Assembly (NCBI GenBank): GCA_031002005.1
Contig: CM061921.1
Span: 144,989,283-145,053,282, forward strand
Source of the DNA: Vandiemenella viatica
Taxonomy: Eukaryota; Arthropoda; Insecta; Orthoptera; Morabidae
Length of the DNA stretch: 64,000 bases
Direction: 5' to 3'
In this document: positions 23,155 to 33,265 of the stretch, piece by piece
Layout of the letters: each line of letters opens with the position of its first letter
Position numbering within the stretch: the first letter of the stretch is position 1
Made by a program: the position numbers and the translations under genes
Notes under the pieces: model-generated
The model's database searches: none
Seen by the model: the letters and a program-made list of their open reading frames with translations, nothing else
Told to the model about the DNA's origin: nothing

Positions 23155-23335
23155 TCCCTGTCCAGGCATCCAGATTTGGGCTGTGCATGGTTTCTCCAAA
23201 TCACTCCAGGCGAATGCCGGGATGCTTGCTCCAAAAAGGCCATGGCCGAATTCCTTCCCATTCCTTGTCCCCAGTCCCATCATGCTTCTAATGACCTTGA
23301 CGTCGACGAGCCGTAAAACCATAAGTAAAAAAAAT
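23155..23335 (+). repeat. SINE copy with core and A-rich tail
   Basis: Full core: CCAGGCATCCAGATTTGG, CATGGTTTCTCC, AAATCACTCCAGGCGAATGC, GGCCATGGCCGAATTCCTTC, CATGCTTCTAATGACCTTGA, GTCGACGAG, then CCATAAGTAAAAAAAATAAA. The stretch 23080-23155 may hold a decayed tRNA head. Short open frames on both strands here are SINE, not genes. Confidence 0.85.
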
Positions 23336-24050
23336 AAAATCCTTCCTTTCATAGATGTTGAATGATGAAGCCAAGTGGAGCGGTGTACAGCTTGACTATG
23401 CTTGTACCCACCTTTCCTTCCCTGCTGGCAGCTAGATATAAACTAACTTACCAATTGTCAGTAATTTAGTGAATGTTAAGCGGGGGGTTTGACAATGAAA
23501 GAAAAGCAATATTTTGAAATGCGAGTTTGACACAGCTATAGGTCAAAGAAGCTTTTTTCAGTGTTTCCATCATGAAATAGTTCATAATTATTTTGAAAGT
23601 TGGTGGCTCCCAGCTCTCATTTGATACCCTCAAAGATAATCTGTAAAAAATCTTTTCATCAACTCCTCACTAAACCTTGTATAACTATTATCTCTACCTT
23701 TTAATGCTATAATTCTGTTAAGGTTATTAAGATTTGTAATAGCACATAATTAAAAAAAATTCTAAGATAAAAGGTTCAGAAGTTATGATGATTTGGTGGA
23801 TGGATGGACCAATGAGTGAATCCATAAGGGTTCCATTTTTCATTTGTAGGGTACAGAACCTGAAAATGAAATTGCTTTAATATGGTGCCTCAATTTATTA
23901 ATTTTTTAAAAAAATTTCTGTTGTACATGTACAGCTCTGTTGCCGGTTCTCTCTGTCTCTGCTGGATGCTAAGTAATACATGTAGTGGGATTGATGGTCA
24001 TGTTAGACTAGCATTGTCAATGTTAATTTTAATAATGGGTGAGTGATAAT
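23336..24050. other. Intron sequence, nothing recognised
   Basis: No gene seen. The stretch around 23790-23850 (GGTTCCATTTTTCATTTG) may be an old repeat. Confidence 0.35.
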
Positions 24051-24275
24051 GCTTGGGGCTTACATTTCGCTTCAAATCTCATTCCAGACATCCAGGTTTC
24101 GATTTTCCATGGTTTCTTGAAATCACTCCAGGCGAATGCTACGGTGGTTTCTTCAAAAGACCAAGACTGGATTCCTTCCCATTCCTTACTCCCAATCCTT
24201 TCCTACCTCTAAGGACCTCAATGATGATGAGGCACAAAACTATAATCAAAAACAGATTTGATAATGAGGTAGGAA
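24051..24275 (+). repeat. SINE copy with B-box-like head
   Basis: A head ending in a B-box-like GCTTCAAATCTCATTCC (about 24070) is followed by the core: AGACATCCAGGTTTCGATTT, TTCCATGGTTTCTTG, AAATCACTCCAGGCGAATGC, GATTCCTTCCCATTCCTTAC, ATGATGATGAGG and an A-rich tail. This supports a tRNA origin of the family. Confidence 0.82.
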
Positions 24276-25779
24276 TTCTGATATAAATAAATAAAAAATT
24301 GTTGTACTGGATGGTGATGTATATTTTACTCTATGTGGCAAATGTAAGACAGGAAGGCTTGTATTTTTTAAGGTCAGGTTTATGATATTAGATCACTCAG
24401 ATGATTACATTTGGATTGTGTTTGTGGAGAAGTATACTACGATATTTCCCATTTTGTTATAAGTAATAATACACAGTAACGGGTAACAAAAGCTCAGAAC
24501 TTTAATTTGAGGGTTGTCAACTCTGTTCTGTGCTGGGCCTTGGTTGTTTTAAGAAAGGAGTGAGATTGTAAATTTTCACCCTTTAGATAATGATAAACCA
24601 ATTTAGTTAGTCCTAGTTAGGTTAGGGTAGTCTTGACAGAGGCACATGTGCGACAAATTGAAACACTCTCACTCAGCAGCTAAACTCTCCTTCAAGGTTA
24701 GCCAGTCAATAATGTCATACACATTTACTTTCCAGCGTCCGTGCCAACTGTTGTTAAGATTTGCATCTTCTTCTTTTAATGAATATTGTAAGAACCGAGC
24801 TTATGCTTGGGGTGGAGCATAAACACGTTGTCTTAACTATAACCGTGTGTAGCCTTGGTTGTAACAGTTTTGACTTAGTTAAGATGATACGATCGCCACA
24901 TAGGTTTTTAACCAGAAAACTATGAAAAGGTAAAGTTCAATAAGGATAAGTAGTTCATTGTCATTTAAATAAGTATATTCTTCCAAAAGTTCACAAAGCC
25001 AAAAACTGTACAGGCAATCAGACGAATTTTCCAAAGAAATGTTTTACAAGTTCGCTTAACCAGTCGAGCCAGACCACACCCCAATAGTTCAAACTTCTAG
25101 TTGTAGTAATTCGACGAAAGAGAATCACACGCTCCCATTGTTCAACAGTTTAGTAAAATCAAACAATCCCGAGGCCTCACTTGGAGAAATACTATTTTAA
25201 CACGACATAATAGTTGACTTGAATCAAAGAAGTGGCATTATTCCAAAATAAACTATCACTGATGTGTTTGATATAAAACTTTCCTTGCCTACTGAGCTAC
25301 GTGTTATCGCGTTCGCGGTTCCTGGCAGACTGAGCGGCTAACAACTGCACGCGTGGTCCTATATTGCATAGAACTTCCTGCTTCTCGAATATTCCTAGCG
25401 GCTGCTTTCTCACGCGAACTGTGAGAATGTATCTACTTCCTCGTTCCCAGGGGTGGCTGATCAGATATGAAATCACACGTCTGAAGTTTAGGACTTTGGC
25501 TAATCTGACCTTGAAATTAAAAATAATTCGATCTTTCTGAAACTCTACAAATCGCTAGATCTTTAAATAAACGTTAAATTTAGTTATCATGAAAAATATC
25601 CTAACTTTAATACTTTAGCCAAAAATAAATAATTTAGATATGTACTTCCAGGTGAATGCCGAAGAATGATATTAAAAATATTGAAATACTATTTTGAAAA
25701 CTGTAAAACTGCATTCTAACTTGAATAAACATAGAAAAATTACTTTCAAAATGAAATGTACTAATATTTTATCCAATCC
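24276..25779. other. Intron sequence, nothing recognised
   Basis: No gene. A CpG-richer patch lies at 25290-25400 (GTTATCGCGTTCGCGG and neighbours) and could be part of an old LTR, but I found no partner copy. Confidence 0.35.
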
Positions 25780-27880
25780 AACTCGTGGTTCTGAGAACAA
25801 AATTTTGTCACGCAGTTACAAAATCTAACAGATAGGTTACAATATGAAAACAATATAAAACATTTCATAGATTCCTTAAATAATGAACACTTCTCAGAAG
25901 TGTACACTGCACAGGGTGTTAATGCAAAATTTGATTCCTGTCTTAATATATTTCTAACACTTTTTGAAGGAAGTGTCAAAACAAGGAAAGTTGTTAACAC
26001 TCCAAACAGTGAATTGGGTAAGGGATGGATAACAAAGGGTATTAGAGTATCAAGTAAAACAAAACGGGACATTTACTTAAAAGTAAGAGATTAAGCTCAT
26101 TATAAACTTTATTCCAAAATACTGAGAAATGTAGTAAGAAAGGTCAAGAACAGGTACTGTATATATCAGAGAAAATAGAGAATTTAGGCAATAAGATGAA
26201 AACTATATGGAATATGATAAAAACTGAAACAGGAAAATCAGTAAATCACTCTACAGACATAAAAATAGAACAGAATAGTGAAGCAGGGAAAGTTTGTGAA
26301 ATACTTAACAAACATTTTACTTCAGTTGTAGCGGAATTAAGCATAGAAAAGCAGTCCCCACATAGTGCTCTAAGGCTTCTTAGACTGCTTTCCCAAATAT
26401 ATTTGTGCAGGTGCAAATGTCACCAGTAAATGTCTCAGAAATAAATAAACTCGTGAAACAATTAAGACCTAAAAATTCTTCCAGCTATGACAATATTTCA
26501 AGTAAATTACTGAAAAGATGTTCAGATTGTATCAACCATGTACTTGCCCACATTAATGCAAGGTGTGTTTCCAAATAGACTAAAATATGCAGTTGTATAA
26601 CCATTGTTTAAAAAAAGGAGAAGCAACATGTGTAGATAATTATCATCCATTTCATTACTTTCCGGATTCTCAAAGATTTTTGAAAAAGTCATGTATCGTA
26701 GAGTAACAAAACATGTTACACAATATAATATCCTCACTAATTCACATTTTGGGTTCCAAAAAGGATCATCAATAGAAATGGCTATATATTCACTTTTAAT
26801 TAACACATTTGAGGAACTGAATAATAAAATGAGCTCTGTAGGAATATTTTGTGATCTAGCAAAAGCATTTGACTGTGTTAATCATGATTTACTTTTGAAG
26901 AAAATGGACTACTATGGTATTTATGGAACCGCAGGTAAATTGTTTAAATCATACATGGAAAGTCGAATGCAAAAAGTTTAGATTTTTGCATTCTAATATA
27001 AGTAAAGATGCCACATCAGACTGTAAGAAAATAAAACATGGAATTCCACAAGGTACTGTCCCAGGACCTCTCCTCTTTTTGTTATACATTAATGACCTTC
27101 TTGGAAACTTATCGGACAAAGTTAAAATTTTTATTTGCAAATGACACTAACCTGACTGAGAAAAACACCAAACAGTAATCTAGAATTTAATGTAAAAGAA
27201 GTACTTAGTGAAGTAGCAAATTGGTTTAAGGCAAATTCATTAAAATTAAATTTCGAAAAAACACATTAGGTTTAAAACAAAAAATTATTCACAGCTGGAT
27301 TTATAAGTAAGCTATAAAAATAACACAATCTGAGAAATAAAGAATTTAAAATTCCTTGGCATTGAAATAGATGAGAAACTCAGTTGGCATGAACATATCA
27401 CTTCACTACTGAAAAAGTTAAGTAGGGCCACCTTTGCAATACGAACACTTTCTTTTAACAGCAGATCTAGAATTAGCGAAACAGGTGTGCTCCTCATATT
27501 TCCATTCAGTGATTTAATATGGCATAATTTTTTGGGGAAATTCACAAAGTAAAAAGTTTTCATAGCACAGAAAAGAGCTATAATGATGCTGTGTAGGGTA
27601 AAACCAAGAACCTCTTGCAGACAACTTTTTAAAAAGCTCAATATTCTTACCATGACTTCTCAGTAGGTATATTCTCTCGTGTGCTTTTTCAAAGAACATT
27701 TTAAGCTGTTTACATCTAATTCACAGGTACACGATTTCAATACAAGAAACAGAAATAACTTGCAGAAAACACAAATCTTTCTGTCATTACTACAAAGAGG
27801 AGTTTATTACTGTGGGATACATCTGTTTAATAAACTTCCCAAGAAATTAAAACAGTTTGCAGATAATAAGTATATGTATC

Positions 27881-29147
27881 ATCATTCAGTAAGTCCCAGG
27901 ACTCTCCCGCATATGGCGTTACTAATATCAACTCGACTTCCTGTTTCAAAAGAAGTAACCTTCAGAATGACAAGTGTCTGATTTTCACGTCAATCGGACC
28001 ATAAACAGTATAGCTATTGTGATGAAAGTGACGCTTCTTGTGGATTTGTGGAAAAAATGGACAAAAATTGTTGATCAAACATTGCCATTTAATGGGAAAA
28101 AATACTGTGCAAGCTCAGCAATGGATTGAAAAATGTTATTCAGACTCCGTCGAAAATAACCATTTGCTGGTGGTGTGCTTATTTTAAATGCAGTCACACG
28201 GATACAAATGATGTGAAACGCTCGGGTAGGCCAAATGAAGCAGTCACTCTGGAAAATGTGAAACAAGTTCGGAAAATCGTGATGGATGACCGCAATGTGA
28301 AAGTTCGTGAGATTGCTGAGATGATAAACATATCAACTGGAAGTTCGTGGACGATTTTACAAGAGAAGTTGGGTGTGAAGAAAGTATTTTCCAAATGTGT
28401 GCCGCGTTTGCTCACAATGGAACTAAAGCAACAACGAGTTGACGATTCAAAGTGCTGTTTGTTACTGTTTACTCGCAATAAACAGGATTTTTTGCGTCGG
28501 TATGTGATAATGGATGAAATATGGATCAACCATTTCACTCTGGAGTCAAAGCAGCATTCAGCTGAGTGCGTGCAGCTGGTGAAAGTCGTCCGAAGCGTCC
28601 AAAAACGCAGCAATCGGTTGGAAAAGTCATGGTGTCGGTTTTTTTGGGATAAATGGAATGCCTGGGGTTTAATTTACATCGACTAACTTGAAAAGGGAAA
28701 ATCTATCAATAGCGACTATTACATTGAGTTATTTGTGCTTTTGAAGGACGAAATCGCAAATCAAAATAACGACCGCACATGAAGAAAAAAAAAATCATCT
28801 TTCATCAAGACAATGCACTGTGTCACAAGTCAATGAAAACAATGGCCAAATTGAACGATTTGGGCTTCAATCTGCTTCCCCACCCACCATACTCTCCAGA
28901 TCTAGCCCCCAGCGACTACTTGCTGATCTCAAATTGATGCTCCAGGTAAAAGATTTGGCTCAAATGAGGAAGTCATCTCTGCAACTGAAGCTTATTTTGA
29001 GGACAAGGACAAATTGTTTTATAAGCATGGTATCCAAAAGTTAGAAAAGCGTTGGAAAGCTCGTGAAGGCGATTATGTTGATGAATAAAACTGAATTTTG
29101 CTAAATAAATGTTGTTTTCTTAGTTAGTCCCGGGACTTATTGAACAA
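27881..29147 (+). mobile_element. mariner element nested in the LINE
   Basis: Inverted ends share ATTCAGTAAGTCCCAGGAC on the left and TTCAATAAGTCCCGGGAC (complement) on the right. The LINE reading frame closes exactly across it, which fixes the insertion to within a few bases. TA flanks are not unambiguous, so the outer ends are approximate. Confidence 0.88.
28020..29088 (+). pseudogene. mariner transposase, frameshifted, catalytic triad kept
   Basis: Readable blocks: DTNDVKRSGRPNEAVTLENV, KQVRKIVMDDRNVKVREIAE, MINISTGSSWTILQEKLGVK (helix-turn-helix), CVPRLLTMELKQQR, VIMDEIWINHFTLESKQ (Asp 28513-28515), LIYID, IFHQDNALCHKSM (Asp 28809-28811), LPHPPYSPDLAPSDYLL (Asp 28914-28916) and GDYVDE before TAA. 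Second and third Asp are 34 residues apart. First to second is not a multiple of three, so at least one frameshift separates them. Confidence 0.88.
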
Positions 29148-29439
29148 TGTGTTATTTAAAGACAAACTGAGAAATTATCTTATCGGCAACTCCTTCTACT
29201 CCATTCAAGAATTTGAACAAAATAATTAATTGTATTCAATATGACCTTTTTCAAAACTCAGTTGTCAAAATTAATGTTTGTTTTTATTCTCTTTATTTTT
29301 CTTTGTAACATATGATTGTTTTCATTATGATTATGATTCATATTGTATGTATGTGTATTATGACATGTTTCACATCCCAGAGGTCTTTCCTCACCAGGGA
29401 TCCATGAAACAAGATTGAGAAATAAATAAAATTAGCTAT

Positions 29440-30125
29440 CATGGACAGATTGGCTTGTAGCAATTCTCCATGTATGCCACTTCTCTGCCTTCCTTTTTAA
29501 TTCTACATAGCAGCTGCACTGAATGTCATTCATAATTTGGTTTATATAGCCTAATCTTCCTCTATGGTTTGTACCTTCATTCTTTCCTTCAATAATTGTC
29601 TGAAGCTAACCATTGTGACACAAAACATGGTCTATCATCTGCTCTCTTCTTTTAGGTTAGTCCTTCCAGAATCTTTGTTTCTCAGAAACTCTTCTGAATA
29701 CTTCGTCATTAGACACATAATCCATCCGGCTTATCTTCAGCATTAATCTATAACACCAGACCAAAATGCCTCCAGTCGCTTCCTTTCTGCCATCCCTATG
29801 GTGAACGATTCACTTCCATGTATGGCTATGCTCCAGACAATTGTTTTTAAAAGGTTCTTACACTTTGTCAGACTGATGTTAGAAATGAAAAGTTTCTTTT
29901 GTTTATTAAAAATATGTTTAGCCTGGTTGATTCTAGATGATATATCTTTTCCGGTTTCGCATATGTCACAAATCAGTCTATACAATGAGTCCTTTGTTTT
30001 ATTCCCTGATGCCTTTATAAATTCAGCTAGAATCTCATATATCCCTGGAGCTTTCCTCTCTTTCAGAAATTCTAATGCTTTGTTAAATTAGTTCCTCAAA
30101 ATAGGGTCTCCTAAATCATTTTCAT
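29440..30125 (-). mobile_element. LINE fragment with a large internal deletion
   Basis: Minus-strand LINE 3' part. It carries the start of the RT and then its C-terminus with the middle missing (see the pseudogene entry). The lower part, 29740-29440, continues into the usual C-terminal text (SNDEVFRRVSEKQRFW and similar). Confidence 0.82.
29450..30110 (-). pseudogene. LINE reverse transcriptase with its catalytic core deleted in frame
   Basis: Minus-strand reading: a LNKALEFLKERKAPGIYEIL-like start (frameshifted), AEFIKASGNKTKDSLYRLIC, DICETGK, then directly DISSRINQAKHIFNKQKKLF, ISLTKCKNLLKTIVWSIAIH, GSESFTIGMAERKRLEAFWS. In related LINEs ETGE(I/K) is the early RT and KDIKSRIAQAK is some 250 residues later, so palm motifs A to C, including FADD, are absent, yet the frame stays open (29985 to 29743). 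Junction at about 29946. Confidence 0.75.
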
Positions 30126-30515
30126 CCACTTCTATTTCCCTCAGTTTGTGCCATGTAAACATACCCATACCAGGATGGAGCCACCACCAACTTTCACAGT
30201 GCCTTACTGATGGCCTCGTGTGGTATGCTCCACATTTGAACCCTACCATCAGCTCAGTTGTGACTCACCGGACCTCCCAACCTTTTTCTAGTTATCTATG
30301 TTCATGAGTCCAGGAGAAACGCTGCAGTCGATGGGTTTTATTAGCAAAGCTACTAGTTTCTATCTTCTGCTGCCATATCTTGACAACACTGAATTTCAAT
30401 CCACTATCCTCACGGACATGTCTGTCGTATGTCCCACATTGAGTGTTGTCGTTCTTCCACTACATATTTCCAAATATTTTCATCTTATTTGCTGAATTGT
30501 ATTTTCCCTTGATTT
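30126..30515 (-). mobile_element. Tc1-like transposon fragment
   Basis: Minus-strand text gives QCGTYDRHVREDS, KTHRLQRFSWTHEHR and ESWWWLHPGMGMFTWH. These match the first catalytic and GGGSVMVWG-type region of a Tc1 family whose 5' half is also present at 60733-61390; the string GACATACGACAGACATGT is shared by both. No terminal repeats remain. Confidence 0.65.
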
Positions 30516-31372
30516 CTGAACTGCTTAATATAGTGTATGTTATAAATTAGTCCTAAATGTGCAACATTCACATAAAAATAAAAGAATAATAAGTATAATA
30601 ATATGTGTCTGCATCTTTTATTTTCCTCTCTGAATTGTAATAAAATATGTAAACAATAAACGCAAAAGTACAATACACACCATTATAGAAGGAAATACAA
30701 CTACAACAACCACCAACAACCAAGTCAAGTGGCCAACTGGATAATGATGGGTATGTAAACACCAGTCGCAAATATCTATAAAATCTCTTTGAACTGTACC
30801 AAAAATCTGACATCAATTGGAGAACAGGCAAGTACTGTTAATGAGCAGGGACTATACCCAATTTAAATTGTTTACATTCTCGTACTCATGCCTGTCTGTT
30901 CATAGTTATAATCTAACCTAGGCATCAGCTATGACAAACATGTAACCCTTATAAAACGCAACAATCTTTCATTGATGTGCCATACACCCTCTTGTTTTTA
31001 CACCTTCTTAACAGAATGCTGCTTCTGTGCATTTTAAATCATTTAGAAATTCTTTGAATTGCTTATTCATTTAACTGAATTAAACTCTAAAATTTTGTTA
31101 ACCAACAACTACCGGAATTTTAAGTTCTCTTATATCCTAGCAAACAATGAGATGACAAGTGGTAGAAATAATTGTGTCATAATTGAAAGGTTTCATTATC
31201 TGATTTTCTTTTAGTGCACGGGTATGACTGCAAAACATAAGGAACGTGTAAAAGCATTAAATTTTGCTTTAGACTTGTTGATTGTTCATTTACATAGACA
31301 AGCTGTCTCCTTGATCTTGACTAGTTATAACAGTACACGACATACCCTACACCCATGACTAAACTACAACTT
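30516..31372. other. Intron sequence, nothing recognised
   Basis: AT-rich, no gene or element end found. Confidence 0.4.
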
Positions 31373-31510
31373 AAAATAGGATAGGGAAAAATAACCTGTC
31401 AATTACCACAGGTGAAGGCAGGAGGGTGAGATAATGCATAAAGAACACAAACAGCATCACAATATTTTGGTTGATAACCTTATTCGTGTAGGAGGTGAGA
31501 TATATTGCAG
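31373..31510 (-). repeat. Terminal part of a Penelope-like element
   Basis: Complementary in orientation to the 3' region of the Penelope-like copy at 33110-33240. It shares GATAGGGAAAAATAACCTGTC, ACAAACAGCATCACAATATT and TTGGTTGATAACCTTATT with the other terminal segments at 38097, 38865 and 49870. Confidence 0.6.
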
Positions 31511-31815
31511 GGGGAAAGATGTGACCACATCCCTACCTGCCACATGAATGAAATGAAGATTAAGCACACGGGTGGATGTTGTCTGAATTGGAGTTGGGGG
31601 GACAAAGTTGACCACAGAAATGTGGAACAAGATACTCTTTGTGACAATCTGTCGAGGTAAAATGAAATTTATTAATATATATAAAATTTTGATCTGTTGT
31701 AGTAATGAATAAATAAATGCATTTGCTCTGATCATGAATCCTTTACTCTCTACTCCAACAACATGACCCGGCACTCATTAACCACAATTATCCTCCAGAA
31801 TTAGTCGAAAAACAG
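31511..31815. other. Intron sequence, nothing recognised
   Basis: Possibly further Penelope-related sequence, but no motif is clear. Confidence 0.3.
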
Positions 31816-32050
31816 CTAGCAATGGTCAAGAAATGTCTACTACACCAACACAAACAACCCAAAACCAACCAGAACCCTGTTTTTCCCTCCCAGTTTTTCC
31901 CTGGCCTGGAATCACAAACCAAAATCTTTGTTTGGGCTTTGACTTCCTCACATCCTTTCCTGAAATGTGTCACATTCTTTCCACTATCCTTCCCACCACA
32001 CCCTGTATCACCTTCAGCAGACCGCCTAACCTAAAAAATATACTTGTACA

Positions 32051-32204
32051 CACTTTATCATTATTCTTGGCCACTGCTGAAAAATTCTATCACTCTTATC
32101 TTGCACAATCCTACATCAATGTCATCCCAGGAAACAGTAACGCAATACTGGCTCGTCAGTATTGCGTTACTGTTTCTTAGGATGACATTGATAATGATAA
32201 AGTG
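32051..32204. mobile_element. 154-bp foldback element with TGTACA flanks
   Basis: Flanked by TGTACA at 32045-32050 and 32205-32210. Outer ends CACTTTATCATTAT are perfect inverted repeats, and inner arms 32115-32150 and 32157-32192 (36 bp, two mismatches, 6-base loop) form a hairpin. Removing it restores the Penelope frame (NILVHKYQPSDAPKL), so it is a true insertion. Confidence 0.85.
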
Positions 32205-32316
32205 TGTACATAAATATCAACCCTCTGATGCTCCTAAACTGCAGTTATGATCCTATTCTCATAAGAGACCCAGTTGCAAAACATGCGGTATGCATCCACC
32301 TACCCCTACCTATTGC

Positions 32317-32521
32317 CAGGGCCGGCGTTAGGAGGGTGTAAGCGGGTCAAATGTATCCGGGCCCGCCGGGTGATGGGGGGCCCCGATCACCGGCTGCAGG
32401 GGCCCCCTGGCCTCGAAGCAAGAATCCGCCTTGTCACCCGGCTAGATTGTGGAACTAAAAAAAAAAAAGGTCGCCGCCCCCCCATTTTACCCTGGGCCCG
32501 AAATTTATAGCGCCGGCCCTG
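32317..32521. mobile_element. GC-rich hAT-type MITE, 205 bp, 8-bp target duplication
   Basis: Ends CAGGGCCGGCG and CGCCGGCCCTG are perfect inverted repeats, flanked by CCTATTGC at 32309-32316 and 32522-32529. The interior is strongly GC-rich (GGGCCCGCCGGG, GGGGGGCCCCGATC) unlike all surrounding DNA. No coding capacity. The perfect target duplication implies recent insertion. Confidence 0.95.
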
Positions 32522-32529
32522 CCTATTGC

Positions 32530-32849
32530 AACCCTGTAATTAATCATGCCACTTGCACAACAACCCTTCTCATATACCAGCTCACCTGCCTCCACTGTCA
32601 AAGTTTCTACATTGGCCTTACCTCAAACTCAGAATGAATGGTCACAGACAAACAGTTTACTTCCAAAACCTAGACTTCCCTGTTGCTCACCATGCCAGTA
32701 CTCACAACACCCGTGACCTTAATAACTGCTTCACAGTCAGAGCCATTAGAGTACTTCCAGATACTACCTCCCAATCTGAACTTCGCAGATGGGAATTGGC
32801 ATATAAACATATCCTGCAGACTGGACATCCCCTAGGCTTAAATTTCTGA
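32530..32849 (+). pseudogene. Penelope-like GIY-YIG endonuclease
   Basis: Two frames give THALIYQ-type text: HATCTTTLLIYQLTCLHC (GIY-like block), QSFYIGLTSNSE (YIG block), a frameshift near 32628, LRMNGHRQTVYFQNLDFPVA, HHASTHNTRDLNNCFTVRAI, TSQSELRRWELAYKHILQTG and HPLGLNF. This is the C-terminal endonuclease of Penelope-like elements, which nicks the target for reverse transcription. The conserved Arg of RMNGHR and the WE-x-A-Y block are present. The frame is broken once here and upstream by the MITE. Confidence 0.85.
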
Positions 32850-32859
32850 TAATATCGCC

Positions 32860-33110
32860 CATCCTCACCCTACGCACCCATCACTGGCCAGCATAATATA
32901 TTTATAGACCTTATTTAAAAAAACTTCAATTTATTATTTTTTATTATTACTTCAATGATGATTATTATTATTTCCCATTTTAATCTTTCTTGTGATTTAT
33001 ACTTGTGGTTATATTATCGTTGCTCCCCCCCCCCCCCCCACCACCTCCGACGGTCAATTGCATTCTATGAATTGCTGCGTTGACTGCAAGGCTTGCGCGA
33101 GCTCAGCCTT
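32860..33110. other. Penelope 3' untranslated region with C homopolymer
   Basis: Follows the endonuclease. Contains TTATTATT runs and a run of about 16 C at 33024-33039. Confidence 0.5.
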
Positions 33111-33265
33111 TTACTTTATTTAACTTGACAAAGGGTTTAACCCGAAATATTCTATGTTCTGTGTTTGTGTATTGTTTTGTGTTGCTGCTGCCCTCTTCCC
33201 CTCAACTTTGGTGTGTTTTGGGTGTATTTTATCTATCCATTCCATATAGAAAGATATAAAAATAT

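Larger units (their letters stand above)
25785..29220 (+). pseudogene. LINE polyprotein (RT) with frameshifts and FADD changed to FAND
   Basis: Segments in order: VYTAQGVNAKFDSCLNIFL and ELGKGWITKGIRVSSKTKR (linker), AVV-type motif lost to frameshift, ILTNSHFGFQKGSSIEMAIY, GIFCDLAKAFDCVNHDLLLK (RT motif A), HGIPQGTVPGPLLFLLYIND (motif B), LFANDTNL (motif C, where the catalytic FADD Asp is Asn), ANWFKANSLKLNFEKT, FLGIEIDEKLSWHEHI, KRAIMMLCRVKPRTSCRQLF and HDFNTRNRNN. At least six frameshifts and stops. The family normally encodes endonuclease plus RT. Confidence 0.88.
25780..29430 (+). mobile_element. Jockey/CR1-like LINE, interrupted by a mariner
   Basis: A long LINE from the endonuclease-RT linker to its 3' untranslated region, which ends in AATAAATAAAA near 29428. 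The mariner at about 27881-29147 splits the last coding segment: KKLKQFADNK before it and LFKDKLRNYLIGNSFYSIQE after it are consecutive in the family. The same family is present as a fragment at 37590-38060. Confidence 0.9.
31820..33245 (+). mobile_element. Penelope-like retroelement, 3' half, with two nested insertions
   Basis: Contains the linker between RT and endonuclease (frames giving PSQFFPGLESQTKIFVW and SRPPNLKNILVH), a GIY-YIG endonuclease remnant, and a 3' region ending in TTGACAAAGGG ... CCCGAAATATT. A 154-bp foldback element (32051-32204) and a 205-bp hAT MITE (32317-32521) lie inside. The same linker region is present in opposite orientation at 33630-34080. Confidence 0.82.

Noticed and set aside
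24787..24902. Small LTR with TG...CA ends on the minus strand
   Set aside because: Only about 115 bp, no partner, no primer-binding site; chance ends are likely.
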